Shown: one piece after another, positions 45,886 to 55,657 of the stretch
Position numbering within the stretch: position 1 is the stretch's first letter
How the letters are laid out: every line of letters begins with the position of its first letter
Origin: CAVQBP01 sp963782475
GTDB lineage: Bacteria > Bacteroidota > Ignavibacteria > Ignavibacteriales > Ignavibacteriaceae
DNA length: 64,000 nucleotides
Assembly: GCA_963782475.1 (NCBI GenBank)
Contig: CAWAJW010000016.1
Coordinates: 186,001 to 250,000 of the forward strand
Reading direction: 5' to 3'
Program-made: the position numbers and the translations under genes
The notes under the pieces: generated by a model
Databases searched by the model: none
What the model saw: the letters and a program-made list of their open reading frames with translations, nothing else
Told to the model about the DNA's origin: nothing

Positions 45886-47437
45886 AAATAAACTCCTAGT
45901 TGTTTCCATTGCTGAAGCAACTTTTGATTTAATCATTCCCTGGATGAATGAAGGTGAACTCCCGGTACTTAAAAAATTCTTTAAGGAAGGAACAACCGGC
46001 AGATTGAAATCATCTGTACCTATGATTACTCCACAAATGTGGGGCAATATTGTAACCGGAAAAAATCCTGGGTATCATGGATTATTTGATTTTTGGCAAA
46101 GAGGAAACGATGGGAAATTCAAGGAGATTAACGGTTCGCAGATTAAATCAAAACCAATCTGGAATATTTTGAGTGAAAACGGTTTAAATTCTGGAATAGT
46201 AAATATCCCGTTTACCTTTCCGCCTCAGAAAATTAAAGGCTTTATGATTTCGGGAGAGGATGCGCCCGGTGCTCATCGTTCCATCGCTTATCCTAATAAT
46301 ATTTATGACGAAATAATAAAAAAATTCGGGAGATACAGATTAAAAGATATTTTTCCAGGTGGAAGAAAGAAAGAAGATTATCTGACTTTGATAGAGGAAG
46401 ATGTTAAAAAACAAACAGATGTTTTAACTTATTTGATTGAAAATAAAAGCTGGGATTTTTTTATGACATTTTATAGTGCTACAGCTATAACCCAGCATTA
46501 TTTCTGGAAAGATATGGAAATGCAAAATAATATTTATAAAGATGTTATTAAAACCGCATATAAATCATTGGATAAAGCGCTGGATCGCTTAATAAATGCA
46601 GCAGGTCAGGACACAAACATAATCCTTTTTTCAGAGTGCGGAGCGGGACCGCTTACTTCTGGAATTCAAATAAATACCTGGCTTCAGAAAGAAGGATTTC
46701 TTACATATAAAAAAATAAATAATTCTAACAGTATAGATAGTAAAGAAAAATTATTTAAAGAGTCCTCTACCCGTTCAAAAGTATCCGGAATAAGAAAAAA
46801 TATCCAGGGCCTTATTCCTAAATCATGGTATTTCTTTGCAAATAAAAATTTGCATTGGCTTAAAAGCTGGATTCAAACTTATCTTGCAGTATCTGATATA
46901 GACTGGTCCAAAACATTCGCTTTTTCAAGAGGAAAAGAAGGAGATATTTTCATCAATCTTAAAGGAAGAGATCCTAATGGTATTGTTGAACCAGGTGATT
47001 ATAATCGCATAAGGGAAGATATTATTAAAAAATTTTTGACCCTAATTAACCCTGCAACCGGTAAACATATAGTTAAAAAAATATATAAACGTGAGGAATT
47101 ATATAATGGAAATTATGTTGAATTTGCTCCGGATTTAATTATTGAATTCGTAAATCATGCCTATATGCCAAGTGAAAGGGATAATAATAAAGATTCAATT
47201 TTTGTAGAAAGATGGAGGGAGAATATGAATTGGCCTACAAGCGGAAGCCATAGAACAGATGGGATACTTTTAGCAAAAGGACCTGATATTGCTGAAAATC
47301 AAGAAATAAATAGTACAAGAATAATTGATATGACGCCAACCTGGCTTCATCTTTTAGACCAGAAGGTCCCGGATAATTTGGAAGGAAAAATAATTACTGG
47401 TCTGCTAAAAGAAAAAGTCGCTCAATTAACAGAATAA
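45875..47437 (+). CDS. Alkaline-phosphatase-superfamily protein (phosphodiesterase-like), metal site degenerate
   Basis: 520 residues, cytoplasmic (no signal). It follows the type I phosphodiesterase layout: first strand L-L-V-V-S-I-A-E14-A-T-F-D, where the usual metal-binding Asp is Glu; the nucleophile region I-T-P-Q-M-W-G-N-I-V-T-G; A-I-T-Q-H-Y-F-W; F-S-E-C-G-A-G where S-D-H-G is usual; and G-S-H-R-T-D-G-I near 450. Several metal ligands are thus replaced. It may have a changed reaction or only bind. Such genes recur in exopolysaccharide clusters, possibly acting on phospho- or sulfo-sugar groups. It overlaps the upstream glycosyltransferase. Confidence 0.8.
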   Translation: MPIKNKLLVVSIAEATFDLIIPWMNEGELPVLKKFFKEGTTGRLKSSVPMITPQMWGNIVTGKNPGYHGLFDFWQRGNDGKFKEINGSQIKSKPIWNILSENGLNSGIVNIPFTFPPQKIKGFMISGEDAPGAHRSIAYPNNIYDEIIKKFGRYRLKDIFPGGRKKEDYLTLIEEDVKKQTDVLTYLIENKSWDFFMTFYSATAITQHYFWKDMEMQNNIYKDVIKTAYKSLDKALDRLINAAGQDTNIILFSECGAGPLTSGIQINTWLQKEGFLTYKKINNSNSIDSKEKLFKESSTRSKVSGIRKNIQGLIPKSWYFFANKNLHWLKSWIQTYLAVSDIDWSKTFAFSRGKEGDIFINLKGRDPNGIVEPGDYNRIREDIIKKFLTLINPATGKHIVKKIYKREELYNGNYVEFAPDLIIEFVNHAYMPSERDNNKDSIFVERWRENMNWPTSGSHRTDGILLAKGPDIAENQEINSTRIIDMTPTWLHLLDQKVPDNLEGKIITGLLKEKVAQLTE

Positions 47438-47501
47438 CCTGCTGCTGTTAATTTTAAATCTTTGGAATAAATAAAATTTTTATGAATAAAAATTCTGATT
47501 T

Positions 47502-48530
47502 ATGGAATACAGAAAAATAGGAAAAACCGGATTAAAAGTATCCGAAATTGGCTTTGGATGTCAATCCATCGGCGGAGGAATTTATTATAAGAATGATAAA
47601 GAAACTATAAAAACATTATTGGAAGCTTTCGATGCGGGAGTCAATTTTTTCGATACATCTGATCATTATTCCTTAGGAGAGAGCGAAAGATTGCTGGGTA
47701 GTACGTTTAAGGGTAAAAGAGATAAAATTATTATTGGAACGAAAGCCGGAACATTATATTCACAATCCGCAATCCTGGCTTTGAAGTCAAGATTTTTTTT
47801 AAGACCATTCGGTAAATATTTGAGAAACCTCAAAATTCCGTTCCATTTAATGCGGGCAAATCAAAAGCGTTCCGATTTTTCACGACAATATTTAATTGAA
47901 GCCGTAAATAAAAGTCTGAGCCGGCTGCAAACTGATTATATTGATCTTTTTCAATTGCATAAACCTTCTAAAGCAGTACTGGAAGAGGGAGAATTTATAG
48001 ACACTCTGGAATTTCTTAAACAACAGGGAAAGATCAGGTATTACGGAGTTTCATGTTCTGAAAATGAAGATGCTTTTGTTTGTGCGAAGTATCCCGGGAT
48101 CTCATCTCTTCAGATAACGTTTAACCTCCTGGATAACAAATATGCCGCTAAAATTTTATCGTTATCAAAAGAAAAAAATATAGGTATAATTGCCCGGAAT
48201 CCAAGATCGCAGGGGCATTTGACTAAAGAATTCAGCGATATTATGGCAGAGACATACGCAAAAGACGTTAAGGAATTTGAATACAAAAAAGAAAAAGCAA
48301 AGCAATTTGATTTTCTTGCAAACAGTAAAAGAACTTTGGCCCAGGCTGCTCTCCATTATGTTTTAAGTTTTGAAGGAATCTCAACTGTAATACCTCGTGC
48401 AGTTAATTCCAAACAATTGCGGGAAATTCTTGGGACTTTAATTGCGCCGCAATTAAATGATTCTGAATTTTCAAAAATTCTTTCTATAAAACAACAATTT
48501 ATTATAAATGATATACAGAACGTTAGGTAA
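47502..48530 (+). CDS. Aldo/keto reductase
   Basis: 342 residues, TIM barrel. The N-terminus is K-I-G-K-T-G-L-K-V-S-E-I-G-F-G. The catalytic tetrad is visible: D and Y in N-F-F-D-T-S-D-H-Y, K in I-I-I-G-T-K-A-G, H in L-F-Q-L-H-K-P. The NADPH-binding end is I-P-R-A-V-N. It reduces a carbonyl, here probably a sugar-nucleotide or glycan precursor given the cluster, but the substrate is unknown. It overlaps the next reductase gene by 23 bp; the pair arose by tandem duplication. Confidence 0.88.
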   Translation: MEYRKIGKTGLKVSEIGFGCQSIGGGIYYKNDKETIKTLLEAFDAGVNFFDTSDHYSLGESERLLGSTFKGKRDKIIIGTKAGTLYSQSAILALKSRFFLRPFGKYLRNLKIPFHLMRANQKRSDFSRQYLIEAVNKSLSRLQTDYIDLFQLHKPSKAVLEEGEFIDTLEFLKQQGKIRYYGVSCSENEDAFVCAKYPGISSLQITFNLLDNKYAAKILSLSKEKNIGIIARNPRSQGHLTKEFSDIMAETYAKDVKEFEYKKEKAKQFDFLANSKRTLAQAALHYVLSFEGISTVIPRAVNSKQLREILGTLIAPQLNDSEFSKILSIKQQFIINDIQNVR

Positions 48531-49536
48531 AACAAATTTAGAGGTTTCGGTAATCGGGATGGGATGTTCCGGAATAGGTAATAGTCTGCACCACAGAAAC
48601 AGCCGGGAATCTTTAAGAACTCTAGGTAAAGCATTTGAACGCGGAATCAACTTTTATGATACCGCGCCTAATTACAGCAACGGGGAAAGCGAAATATTGA
48701 TTGGAAAAGCATTTAAAAATAACAGGGATAAAATCATCATCTCGACAAAAGCAGGCACTACTTCAACTGCCATAGGAATAATTGCAAAGAAAATAAAACC
48801 CTATCTTAATCCTGTTAGAAATATTCTGGATCCCTTAAAATATGCATTACCTAAAATTTATAAATCGCAAAGGCGTCATAATTTTTCGCGTAATTTTATT
48901 ATAACCACTGTTGAAGGAAGTTTAAAAAGATTACAAACCAGTTATATTGATGTTCTTTTACTGCACCACCCGACAAAGGAAATCCTTGAAACCGGGGAAT
49001 TTTGTTCTGCTTTTGAAATCTTAAAATCTCAAGGTAAAATTAGATTTTATGGAATTTCCTGCGATTCATTAGAACACGCTTTTCTTAGTTTGAAACTTCC
49101 CGGTGTTTCTGTTTTGCAAATTGAATTAAACCTGATCGATCAGGAACCGGTATCAGAATTATTGCCATTGGCGGTTGAAAAAAATGTCGGAATAATTGCC
49201 AGGCTCCCCTTGGCTAAAGGATTATTGTCAAATCATAATTCATCTACAAAGGCAGAAAGATGGGCTTATGATAAAAATAAATTTTTAAAGAGAAGAAAAA
49301 GAGCTGAAGAATTGAAATTTCTTAATATTAAAAACAGAACCCTGGCTCAAAGCGCTATACAATTTGTTCTCCAGCAGAGAGGTGTGTCGGCGGCTTTAAC
49401 TGGCTTCAGCAATAAAGATCATCTGGAAGAAAACCTAAACTCTCTCTCTGCTCCTCCACTTACAAATGAAGAACTTGATAAGGTATATTCATTTAATTAC
49501 AGCATCAAGCAGGAAAAACATTTTAGTACCAGTTAA
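48508..49536 (+). CDS. Aldo/keto reductase (tandem paralog)
   Basis: 342 residues, same length as its neighbour. It starts M-I-Y-R-T-L-G-K-T-N-L-E-V-S-V-I-G-M-G. Catalytic D/Y in F-Y-D-T-A-P-N-Y, K in I-I-I-S-T-K-A-G, H in V-L-L-L-H-H-P are kept. The C-terminal cofactor region is A-L-T-G-F-S-N-K-D-H-L, unlike the first copy, so coenzyme or substrate preference may differ. Cotranscribed with flanking glycan genes (26 bp to the pyruvyl-transferase-like gene). Confidence 0.88.
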   Translation: MIYRTLGKTNLEVSVIGMGCSGIGNSLHHRNSRESLRTLGKAFERGINFYDTAPNYSNGESEILIGKAFKNNRDKIIISTKAGTTSTAIGIIAKKIKPYLNPVRNILDPLKYALPKIYKSQRRHNFSRNFIITTVEGSLKRLQTSYIDVLLLHHPTKEILETGEFCSAFEILKSQGKIRFYGISCDSLEHAFLSLKLPGVSVLQIELNLIDQEPVSELLPLAVEKNVGIIARLPLAKGLLSNHNSSTKAERWAYDKNKFLKRRKRAEELKFLNIKNRTLAQSAIQFVLQQRGVSAALTGFSNKDHLEENLNSLSAPPLTNEELDKVYSFNYSIKQEKHFSTS

Positions 49537-49562
49537 AATATTCCACTTTATCGGTAATTTAT

Positions 49563-50706
49563 ATGAAAAATATTTGTGTCTGGGGCACTTCCCTTACTAA
49601 AGTGGCGGATGAAGCCCAAGTGATCTCTTTTGTAAAAACTCTTAATAATCGTTTCCCCGGTTCGGAAATTACGCTGTTTTCCAAATTCGGTTCATTAATG
49701 ATTGAATTATTTAAAGATGAAAATTACAAGGTAAAATCAATCAGAACATTAAATATACCCGGAGTAATTTTTAAATTGTATAAAACAGATATTTTTATTT
49801 TTATCGGAGGTCCATTCTATGAAGAACTTCGGCAGGCACTGGTATGCTGGAGCCTTCTTTCAATAAGCAAATTTTTCCGTAAGCCTGTTATAGCTTATGC
49901 GGCGACAGCTTTTCAATTCAGAACATGGTGGGGGCGTTCAATTTATAAGAATATATTTAACCGTATGGATACAATAACCGTCCGTGAGCCTGTTGGAAAA
50001 GAATCAATTAAGAAATTAAATATTAATAAAGAAGTGGAAATATTCGCTGACCCCCGGTTTGTATTACCTCCTAAGGATAAAAAGTATATTTATAAAATTT
50101 TAGAGAAGGAAAAAGTTGATGTATCAAGACCATATATTTGTATAACTACCCGGTTTATCCATAATAAAATCCCCGGCTGGGTCAAGAAAAGCCATGGCTA
50201 TAATTCAAAGCTGATTAATGAATCGAATATCTGTATTTCAAAAACCATATCTTATTTAAGCGAAACACACCAGCTGGTTTTAATTCCGATGCATCCAAAA
50301 TATGAAGAGGATGAGAAGATGGCAATAACTTTACGAGGTATGATGTACGATCCGCATAAATTAATTCTTCTAAGCAAAAGATATAGAGCACAAGAAATTG
50401 TCGGTATAATTAAATATGCAGAAATGATATTAGCCTCGCGTTTAGGCTCTGCTATCTTTGCGACTGTTGTTTCAACTCCGATTATTGCAGTTTCGTATGA
50501 ACCGAGGATGGAGGAATATATGAATGGATGCGGATTGCAGAGCTATGTGTTTGATTGGAAAGAATTATCTTTTGCAAAGATGAAATCGGCAATTGATAAA
50601 ATTTTGATCAATAAGGATTTGACTAAAAAAATTCTTGAGGAAAATGCCCTTTCATTTAAAAGAAAAAGCCTGGTCAAATTCAGAAGTTTTAGCTAAATTT
50701 TTTTAA
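49563..50706 (+). CDS. Polysaccharide pyruvyl transferase family protein, 3' end shifted
   Basis: About 380 residues. I-G-G-P-F-Y-E-E-L near 81, V-R-E-P-V-G-K-E-S near 140, A-D-P-R-F near 160 and the C-terminal L-A-S-R-L-G-S-A-I-F-A with S-Y-E-P-R match PS_pyruv_trans. Enzymes of this family move pyruvate (from PEP) onto sugars as ketals, adding negative charge. The open frame ends at 50696, but removing one A from 50658-50661 gives F-K-E-K-A-W-S-N-S-E-V-L-A-K-F-F, a more natural end at 50706; the indel is probable but not proven. Confidence 0.82.
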
Positions 50707-50743
50707 TCTGCCTATACGTCTATTTAAGGAGTTAACCAGCTAA

Positions 50744-52311
50744 ATGAAAAGTAAACTTTTAATCATCGGTTTGGATTCTGCTGATTATCATTTAATAAAA
50801 AGATGGACCGGTGAAGGATGTCTTCCGGTACTTTCCTCATTAATAAAAAACGGTTCTTTCGGAAAATTGGATTCCTCCGCCGATATAGGAAGCGGAACAG
50901 TTTGGCCGACGATGTTTACAGGAACCTCACCTGCTAAACATAATTCTATTGGTTCAAGGAGAATGATTGGCGGTACCTATAAAATTATAAGGCTGGGGAA
51001 AGAAAATCTTATAAAGCGTAAACCATTTTGGCTCCATCTCGGTAATAAAAAAATAGCATTAATTGATATCCCGCGATTTGGTCCTGCAAGAATAAACGGT
51101 ATACAATTGGTGGCCTGGGGAGCTCATTCACCGGGATGGAATTCTTCCTCTTACCCTAAAGATCTAATGAAAGATGTGAAAAGGAAATTTGGGAGATACC
51201 CGGCTCCTGACTGTGATGAATATATCCCGAAAGGGGCAAACCAGTTGAAGCAGTTTTTTGACGATTTGGTCCTGGGAATTAAGAAGAAAGGTGAATTAAC
51301 CAGGTACTATTTAAATCGCGAAGATTGGGATTTATTTATAACAGTTTTTGCGGAAACTCATTGTGTGGGGCACAATTTTTTCCATTTGATGGATAATGAA
51401 CATCCTTTATTTGACAAAGAATTAGCAAACATTCTAGGGGATTCAGTATTCAAAATTTATTCTTTAATTGATAAGGAAATTGGGAAAATATTAGAATCAA
51501 ATAATAATTCAACATGCCTGGTTATTTCTCCTGAGGGAATGGGACCGAATTTTACAGGTTCCCATTTGCTTCCCGAAATTCTTAGAAGACTTGGTGTGTC
51601 CAGGAGAAACCAACAGGATAAATCATCAGATATTTATAGCTTAAAAAAATATATGCCGTCTGTACTTTGGGGTCCGCATGCAGTAAGAAATTTAAAAAGT
51701 AAAATGCCCGCAGGATTGATTAAAAGTATTGAATACGGTAAGAAAATTATTCCAAAAGAACTGTGGCATAATATGAAATGCTATATAATGAACCTTGGTA
51801 ACGATTGGCAGCACAGCCGTGCATTTTGTTTTCCAAGTGATTTTAACGGGGCAATCAGAATAAATCTAAAAGGAAGGGAACCAAATGGATTAGTTAATCC
51901 CGGAGAATATGAATCGCTGTGCGAATCGCTTGCAGAGGATTTAAAGGATTAATTAATGAAGAGACCGACAGTAAAGCCATAAACGAGATCATATTCGTAC
52001 ATAAGTTGCATAAGGGAGAATATCTTGATCAATTGCCGGATTTGGTTTTAAAATGGGATGGGAATAATCCGATAAGAAAGGTTTATTCACCGAAAATAGG
52101 GTCCGTCTCGGGAGAAAATTTGCATGAAAGATCCGGGGCTCATAGACCGTATGGTTTTATTATTGCAAACGGTGATAAAATTAAAAAGGATAATTCTATT
52201 GGCGGGTCAATTATGGATATTCCGCCGACTATCTTTAATTTAATGAATGAACCTCTTCCCGAGGGAATGGATGGAAAGGTTTTACAGGGTATTTTTAATA
52301 ATAATTCCTAA
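50744..52311 (+). CDS. Alkaline-phosphatase-superfamily protein, split by a 1-base shift
   Basis: Starts L-L-I-I-G-L-D-S-A-D-Y (metal Asp kept). The nucleophile region is S-G-T-V-W-P-T-M-F-T-G-T. F-A-E-T-H-C-V-G-H-N-F-F-H carries ligands; S-P-E-G-M-G-P-N-F-T-G replaces the usual S-H-G/S-D-H-G. The frame breaks at AAA 51943-51945; one more A joins A-E-D-L-K-G-L-I-N-E-E, and the end has S-G-A-H-R-P-Y-G and M-D-I-P-P-T-I-F. About 522 residues, a paralog of 45875 and 62519. AGGAG sits before the ATG. Role in the glycan cluster is inferred. Confidence 0.8.
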
Positions 52312-52322
52312 TTTATCCGTAA

Positions 52323-53585
52323 ATGAATTCTATTAAAAGGGTGCTCTGGATTTCAGATTATTTCCCTCGTCCCCATAACATGACTTTAGGTGTATGGGCT
52401 CTTGAATCAATTTATGCAATCCAAAGGAAAGGGATTGAAGTTGTGGTACTCTCACCGACTCCCTGGCTGCCGCGTCTAATTACATTTACTAATAACCTTA
52501 AGAGATGGCGTCAGGTTCCCTCTAAATTTATAATTGATTCGATAAATATTTTTTATCCTAAATGCCCCCATTATCCGAATCGTTTTATTATTAAATTTTT
52601 ATATAATCATTTCCCTTATTTCGAAACTTCTTTTTTAATTGGCTCGATTAAACCGGTGATAAAAGAAATAATGGAGAATTATCCTTTTGAAGCTGTCCAT
52701 AGTAATTTTATTTACCCTGGCGGTTATATCGGTTATGAAATTAAAAAAATGTATAAAATTCCTTTTATTGTGCATGAAAGAAGTGTAAATAGATTATCTA
52801 ATGCATTAGAACATAAATTAAGAAGAAAATTATATATAGAAATTATAAAAGAAGCAGATGCTGTTATTACTCCTAACAGAAAAATAGCCGGGACAATTGA
52901 AAAATTTTTGACAAATGAAAAAAAAGTGAATGTAATAAGAGATCCCGGAAGCTCTGTCTTAACTAATTTACATTCTCAATTCCAAATAAAGCCTGAAAAA
53001 TATAGAAATAAAAAAGTTATCTTTTCCGTTGGTTCTCTGATTGAACGAAAAGGGCATGAATTTCTCATTAAAGCAATCAATATTCTTAAAGATGAATTTA
53101 AAAATATCAGATGCATTATTGCCGGGAACGGGGTAAGAAAAAAATCTTTGGAAAAACTGATTGAGCATCTTAAGCTCGATCAGTACATTGAAATGGCCGG
53201 TCAATTACCTCATGATGAAGTTTTAAATATTATGTCATGGTGTAACATATTTGTTCTTCCATCATGGGATGAAGCATGCGGAACAGTCTATGGGGAAGCA
53301 ATGTCCTTCGGAAAGCCTATTATAGCATGCAAAGAAGAAGGTTTAAGTGAATTTATAGAAAACGGCAAACATGGTTTATTGGTAAATAAGAAAGATGAAC
53401 GATCTATTGCAGAAGCAATAAAAAAACTTCTTTCAGATGAAGCTCTTGCAATATCGATGGGATCTGAATCAAAATTATTTGTTGAGAAAGAATTTAACTA
53501 TGATTTTATAGCTTCTGAAATTATAGAGATATATAATAAAATTGTAAATAATGTTATTAAGGAGAAAGAAGTTGGGATTATTTAA
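52323..53585 (+). CDS. GT4 family glycosyltransferase
   Basis: 420 residues. N-terminal W-I-S-D-Y-F-P-R-P-H-N-M-T-L-G-V-W, acceptor-side segment V-H-S-N-F-I-Y-P-G-G-Y-I-G, then V-G-S-L-I-E-R-K-G-H-E-F and the E-x7-E part L-P-S-W-D-E-A-C-G-T-V-Y-G-E-A. Closest in style to WbaZ/GumH-like mannosyl- or glucosyltransferases; specificity cannot be read from sequence. It lies 11 bp after the phosphodiesterase-like gene and is in the same operon. Confidence 0.9.
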   Translation: MNSIKRVLWISDYFPRPHNMTLGVWALESIYAIQRKGIEVVVLSPTPWLPRLITFTNNLKRWRQVPSKFIIDSINIFYPKCPHYPNRFIIKFLYNHFPYFETSFLIGSIKPVIKEIMENYPFEAVHSNFIYPGGYIGYEIKKMYKIPFIVHERSVNRLSNALEHKLRRKLYIEIIKEADAVITPNRKIAGTIEKFLTNEKKVNVIRDPGSSVLTNLHSQFQIKPEKYRNKKVIFSVGSLIERKGHEFLIKAINILKDEFKNIRCIIAGNGVRKKSLEKLIEHLKLDQYIEMAGQLPHDEVLNIMSWCNIFVLPSWDEACGTVYGEAMSFGKPIIACKEEGLSEFIENGKHGLLVNKKDERSIAEAIKKLLSDEALAISMGSESKLFVEKEFNYDFIASEIIEIYNKIVNNVIKEKEVGII

Positions 53586-53624
53586 TCAAAACCGGATTTG
53601 TAAAAATTTAAGTGGTAAATTTAA

Positions 53625-54737
53625 ATGAAGATCTGTTTCATATGTATGGAAATATTTGCTTGGGACAAATTCGGCGGGTTCGGCCGTGTTACCAGGACAA
53701 TAGGGAGAGAATTAGTTAAAAGGAATATTGAAATATTTGCAGTGGTGCCTAAACAGAAAAATCAGAAAATGTTTGAAATTCTGGACGGTATAAAGGTATT
53801 CGGATTTTCAAAATCAAATCCGTTTTCAGCTGAAAGTTTACTTATAGGCTGTAATGCTGATATCTATCACTCCGAAGAACCTTCATTTATCACTTACCTT
53901 GCAATGAAAAAATTACCCGGGAAAATTCATTTGATAACTTCAAGAGATCCAAGAACTTTTATTGATTGGTTAGTCGAGTTTCTTTACCCTTCAGCAAATA
54001 TACTTCAGGTTCTATCAAATTTCATATTTGAAAACAATTTCCTGGTTTCACATGCTGTAAGAAAATCTGCTAAAGTTTTTTATACTGCAAAATTTCTTGA
54101 ACCAAAAGTAAAAAGTAAATACCATTTAGAAAAAGGAAGTGAATTTCTTCCAACTCCAATTGGAATTCCTGAAAAAGAAATAATCAAATCCTGCGACCCG
54201 CTTGTTTGTTTTATCTCAAGAATGGATAGGAGAAAGAGGCCTGAAATATTCTTTAAAATGGCTAAAATGTTTCCTGAGGTCAAGTTCATTGTGGTTGGCA
54301 AAAGCCGCAGCAGAAGTTTCGAAATATCTCTCCGGAAGAAATATTCAAATTTAAGGAACCTTGAAATTACCGGTTTCATTAATCAGTTTGAGACTGATAA
54401 AATATCATCCATTTTAGAAAAGAGCTGGATACTTGTAAACCCTGCTATTCGGGAAGGATTACCAAATTCATTTTTAGAGGCGCTGGCTTACAAATGTGCA
54501 ATCTTAAGTTCTGTAAACCCGGAGAACATTGCGGAAAGGTTCGGTTATTTTGTAAGAGATAATAACTTTGCAGCTGGGCTCAAAAATCTATTAAAAGAAA
54601 ATAATTGGAAATCAAAAGGTGAAATAGGTCAAAAGTATGTACTGGAGAATTATGAGCTGAATAAAACCATAGAACAGCATATTAAAATATATAAAGATAC
54701 TTTGAATAATAATAAACAGGATCATCTGATTAAATAG
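53625..54737 (+). CDS. GT4-type glycosyltransferase (paralog of 44780)
   Basis: 370 residues, intact. M-K-I-C-F-I-C-M-E-I-F-A-W-D-K-F-G-G-F-G-R at the start, S-R-M-D-R-R-K-R-P-E-I-F-F in the hinge and I-R-E-G-L-P-N-S-F-L-E-A-L-A in the donor site. It is about as long as the repaired 44780 gene and similar over its whole length, so the two came from duplication inside the cluster. It likely adds a related or the same sugar. Confidence 0.9.
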   Translation: MKICFICMEIFAWDKFGGFGRVTRTIGRELVKRNIEIFAVVPKQKNQKMFEILDGIKVFGFSKSNPFSAESLLIGCNADIYHSEEPSFITYLAMKKLPGKIHLITSRDPRTFIDWLVEFLYPSANILQVLSNFIFENNFLVSHAVRKSAKVFYTAKFLEPKVKSKYHLEKGSEFLPTPIGIPEKEIIKSCDPLVCFISRMDRRKRPEIFFKMAKMFPEVKFIVVGKSRSRSFEISLRKKYSNLRNLEITGFINQFETDKISSILEKSWILVNPAIREGLPNSFLEALAYKCAILSSVNPENIAERFGYFVRDNNFAAGLKNLLKENNWKSKGEIGQKYVLENYELNKTIEQHIKIYKDTLNNNKQDHLIK

Positions 54738-54799
54738 CTTCTTCAATTATATTTAATAATCAAGTCTGAAGGATTCTTTTTAGAAAGTTATCAAATTAT

Positions 54800-55657
54800 A
54801 TGGAATCACATATTGATAATCATTTTGTCTCTGTAATTATACCGACTATCAACAGGAGTTCTTTGCCTGAAGTCATAGACGCCTTAAATAATCAATCAAG
54901 GAAACCTGATGAAATTATTATTATGGAAGATAAATTCCGGCAAGGGCAAAGTGTAATGAGGAATGAGGGCATCGAGAAATCGAAAGGAGATTTAATTGCA
55001 TTTCTTGATGATGATAATGTCCCCGGAGAAAATTGGCTGGAGATTTTCATAAATGAAATAGATAAATATAATGCTGACGGAGTAAGCAGCAACTATTCCG
55101 AAGATGATCCTTTTCTCGATGAAATTAGACAAAGGAGAAACTTCCCCAAAGAAGTTGTAATTAATCCGAACGGTTTTTTCGGTACCGGCGGAAATTGTAT
55201 GTACAAAAGAAAATGCCTGGAGGAATGTAAAAAACAAACCGGGCATATATTTAATCCTAGGAATAGAATATCTCAAGATATTGAATTAGCTCTGACGCTG
55301 CGTTCGTATGATTTTAAATTGGTTTATGTTCTTAATAACGTCAGACATTTGAAAAGAATTGAGCCATTTCGTTATTTAATTCATAAATTTCAGCGCGGGA
55401 CAGGAATTTACAGATTGTATTCTTTAAAAAATTCGTTTAAAAAGGTTGGATTCGGACCAGGACTTTTATGGGATGATTATGCTAAAAAATACCCGGTGAA
55501 AAAATGGTTTTTAATCCTATGGCAAAGATTTATTGGACCCTTTGATTACAAAAGTTTTTCAAAACTTAGTTACTTTATTGTATTCTGGGCCGGGGAAAAG
55601 ACGAAGTCGGCAGGTTTTTTATACGAATTCATCCTTAATAAATTTAAGATAAGATGA
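54800..55657 (+). CDS. GT2 family glycosyltransferase
   Basis: 285 residues, GT-A fold: V-S-V-I-I-P-T-I-N-R at the start, E-D-K-F-R-Q-G-Q after the second strand, the D-x-D-like F-L-D-D-D-N near 75, and F-G-T-G-G-N-C-M-Y-K near 130 with S-Q-D-I-E-L-A as the acceptor-side acidic pair. Inverting transfer from a nucleotide sugar. The C-terminus overlaps the flippase-like gene by 4 bp, which suggests the two act together. Confidence 0.88.
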   Translation: MESHIDNHFVSVIIPTINRSSLPEVIDALNNQSRKPDEIIIMEDKFRQGQSVMRNEGIEKSKGDLIAFLDDDNVPGENWLEIFINEIDKYNADGVSSNYSEDDPFLDEIRQRRNFPKEVVINPNGFFGTGGNCMYKRKCLEECKKQTGHIFNPRNRISQDIELALTLRSYDFKLVYVLNNVRHLKRIEPFRYLIHKFQRGTGIYRLYSLKNSFKKVGFGPGLLWDDYAKKYPVKKWFLILWQRFIGPFDYKSFSKLSYFIVFWAGEKTKSAGFLYEFILNKFKIR

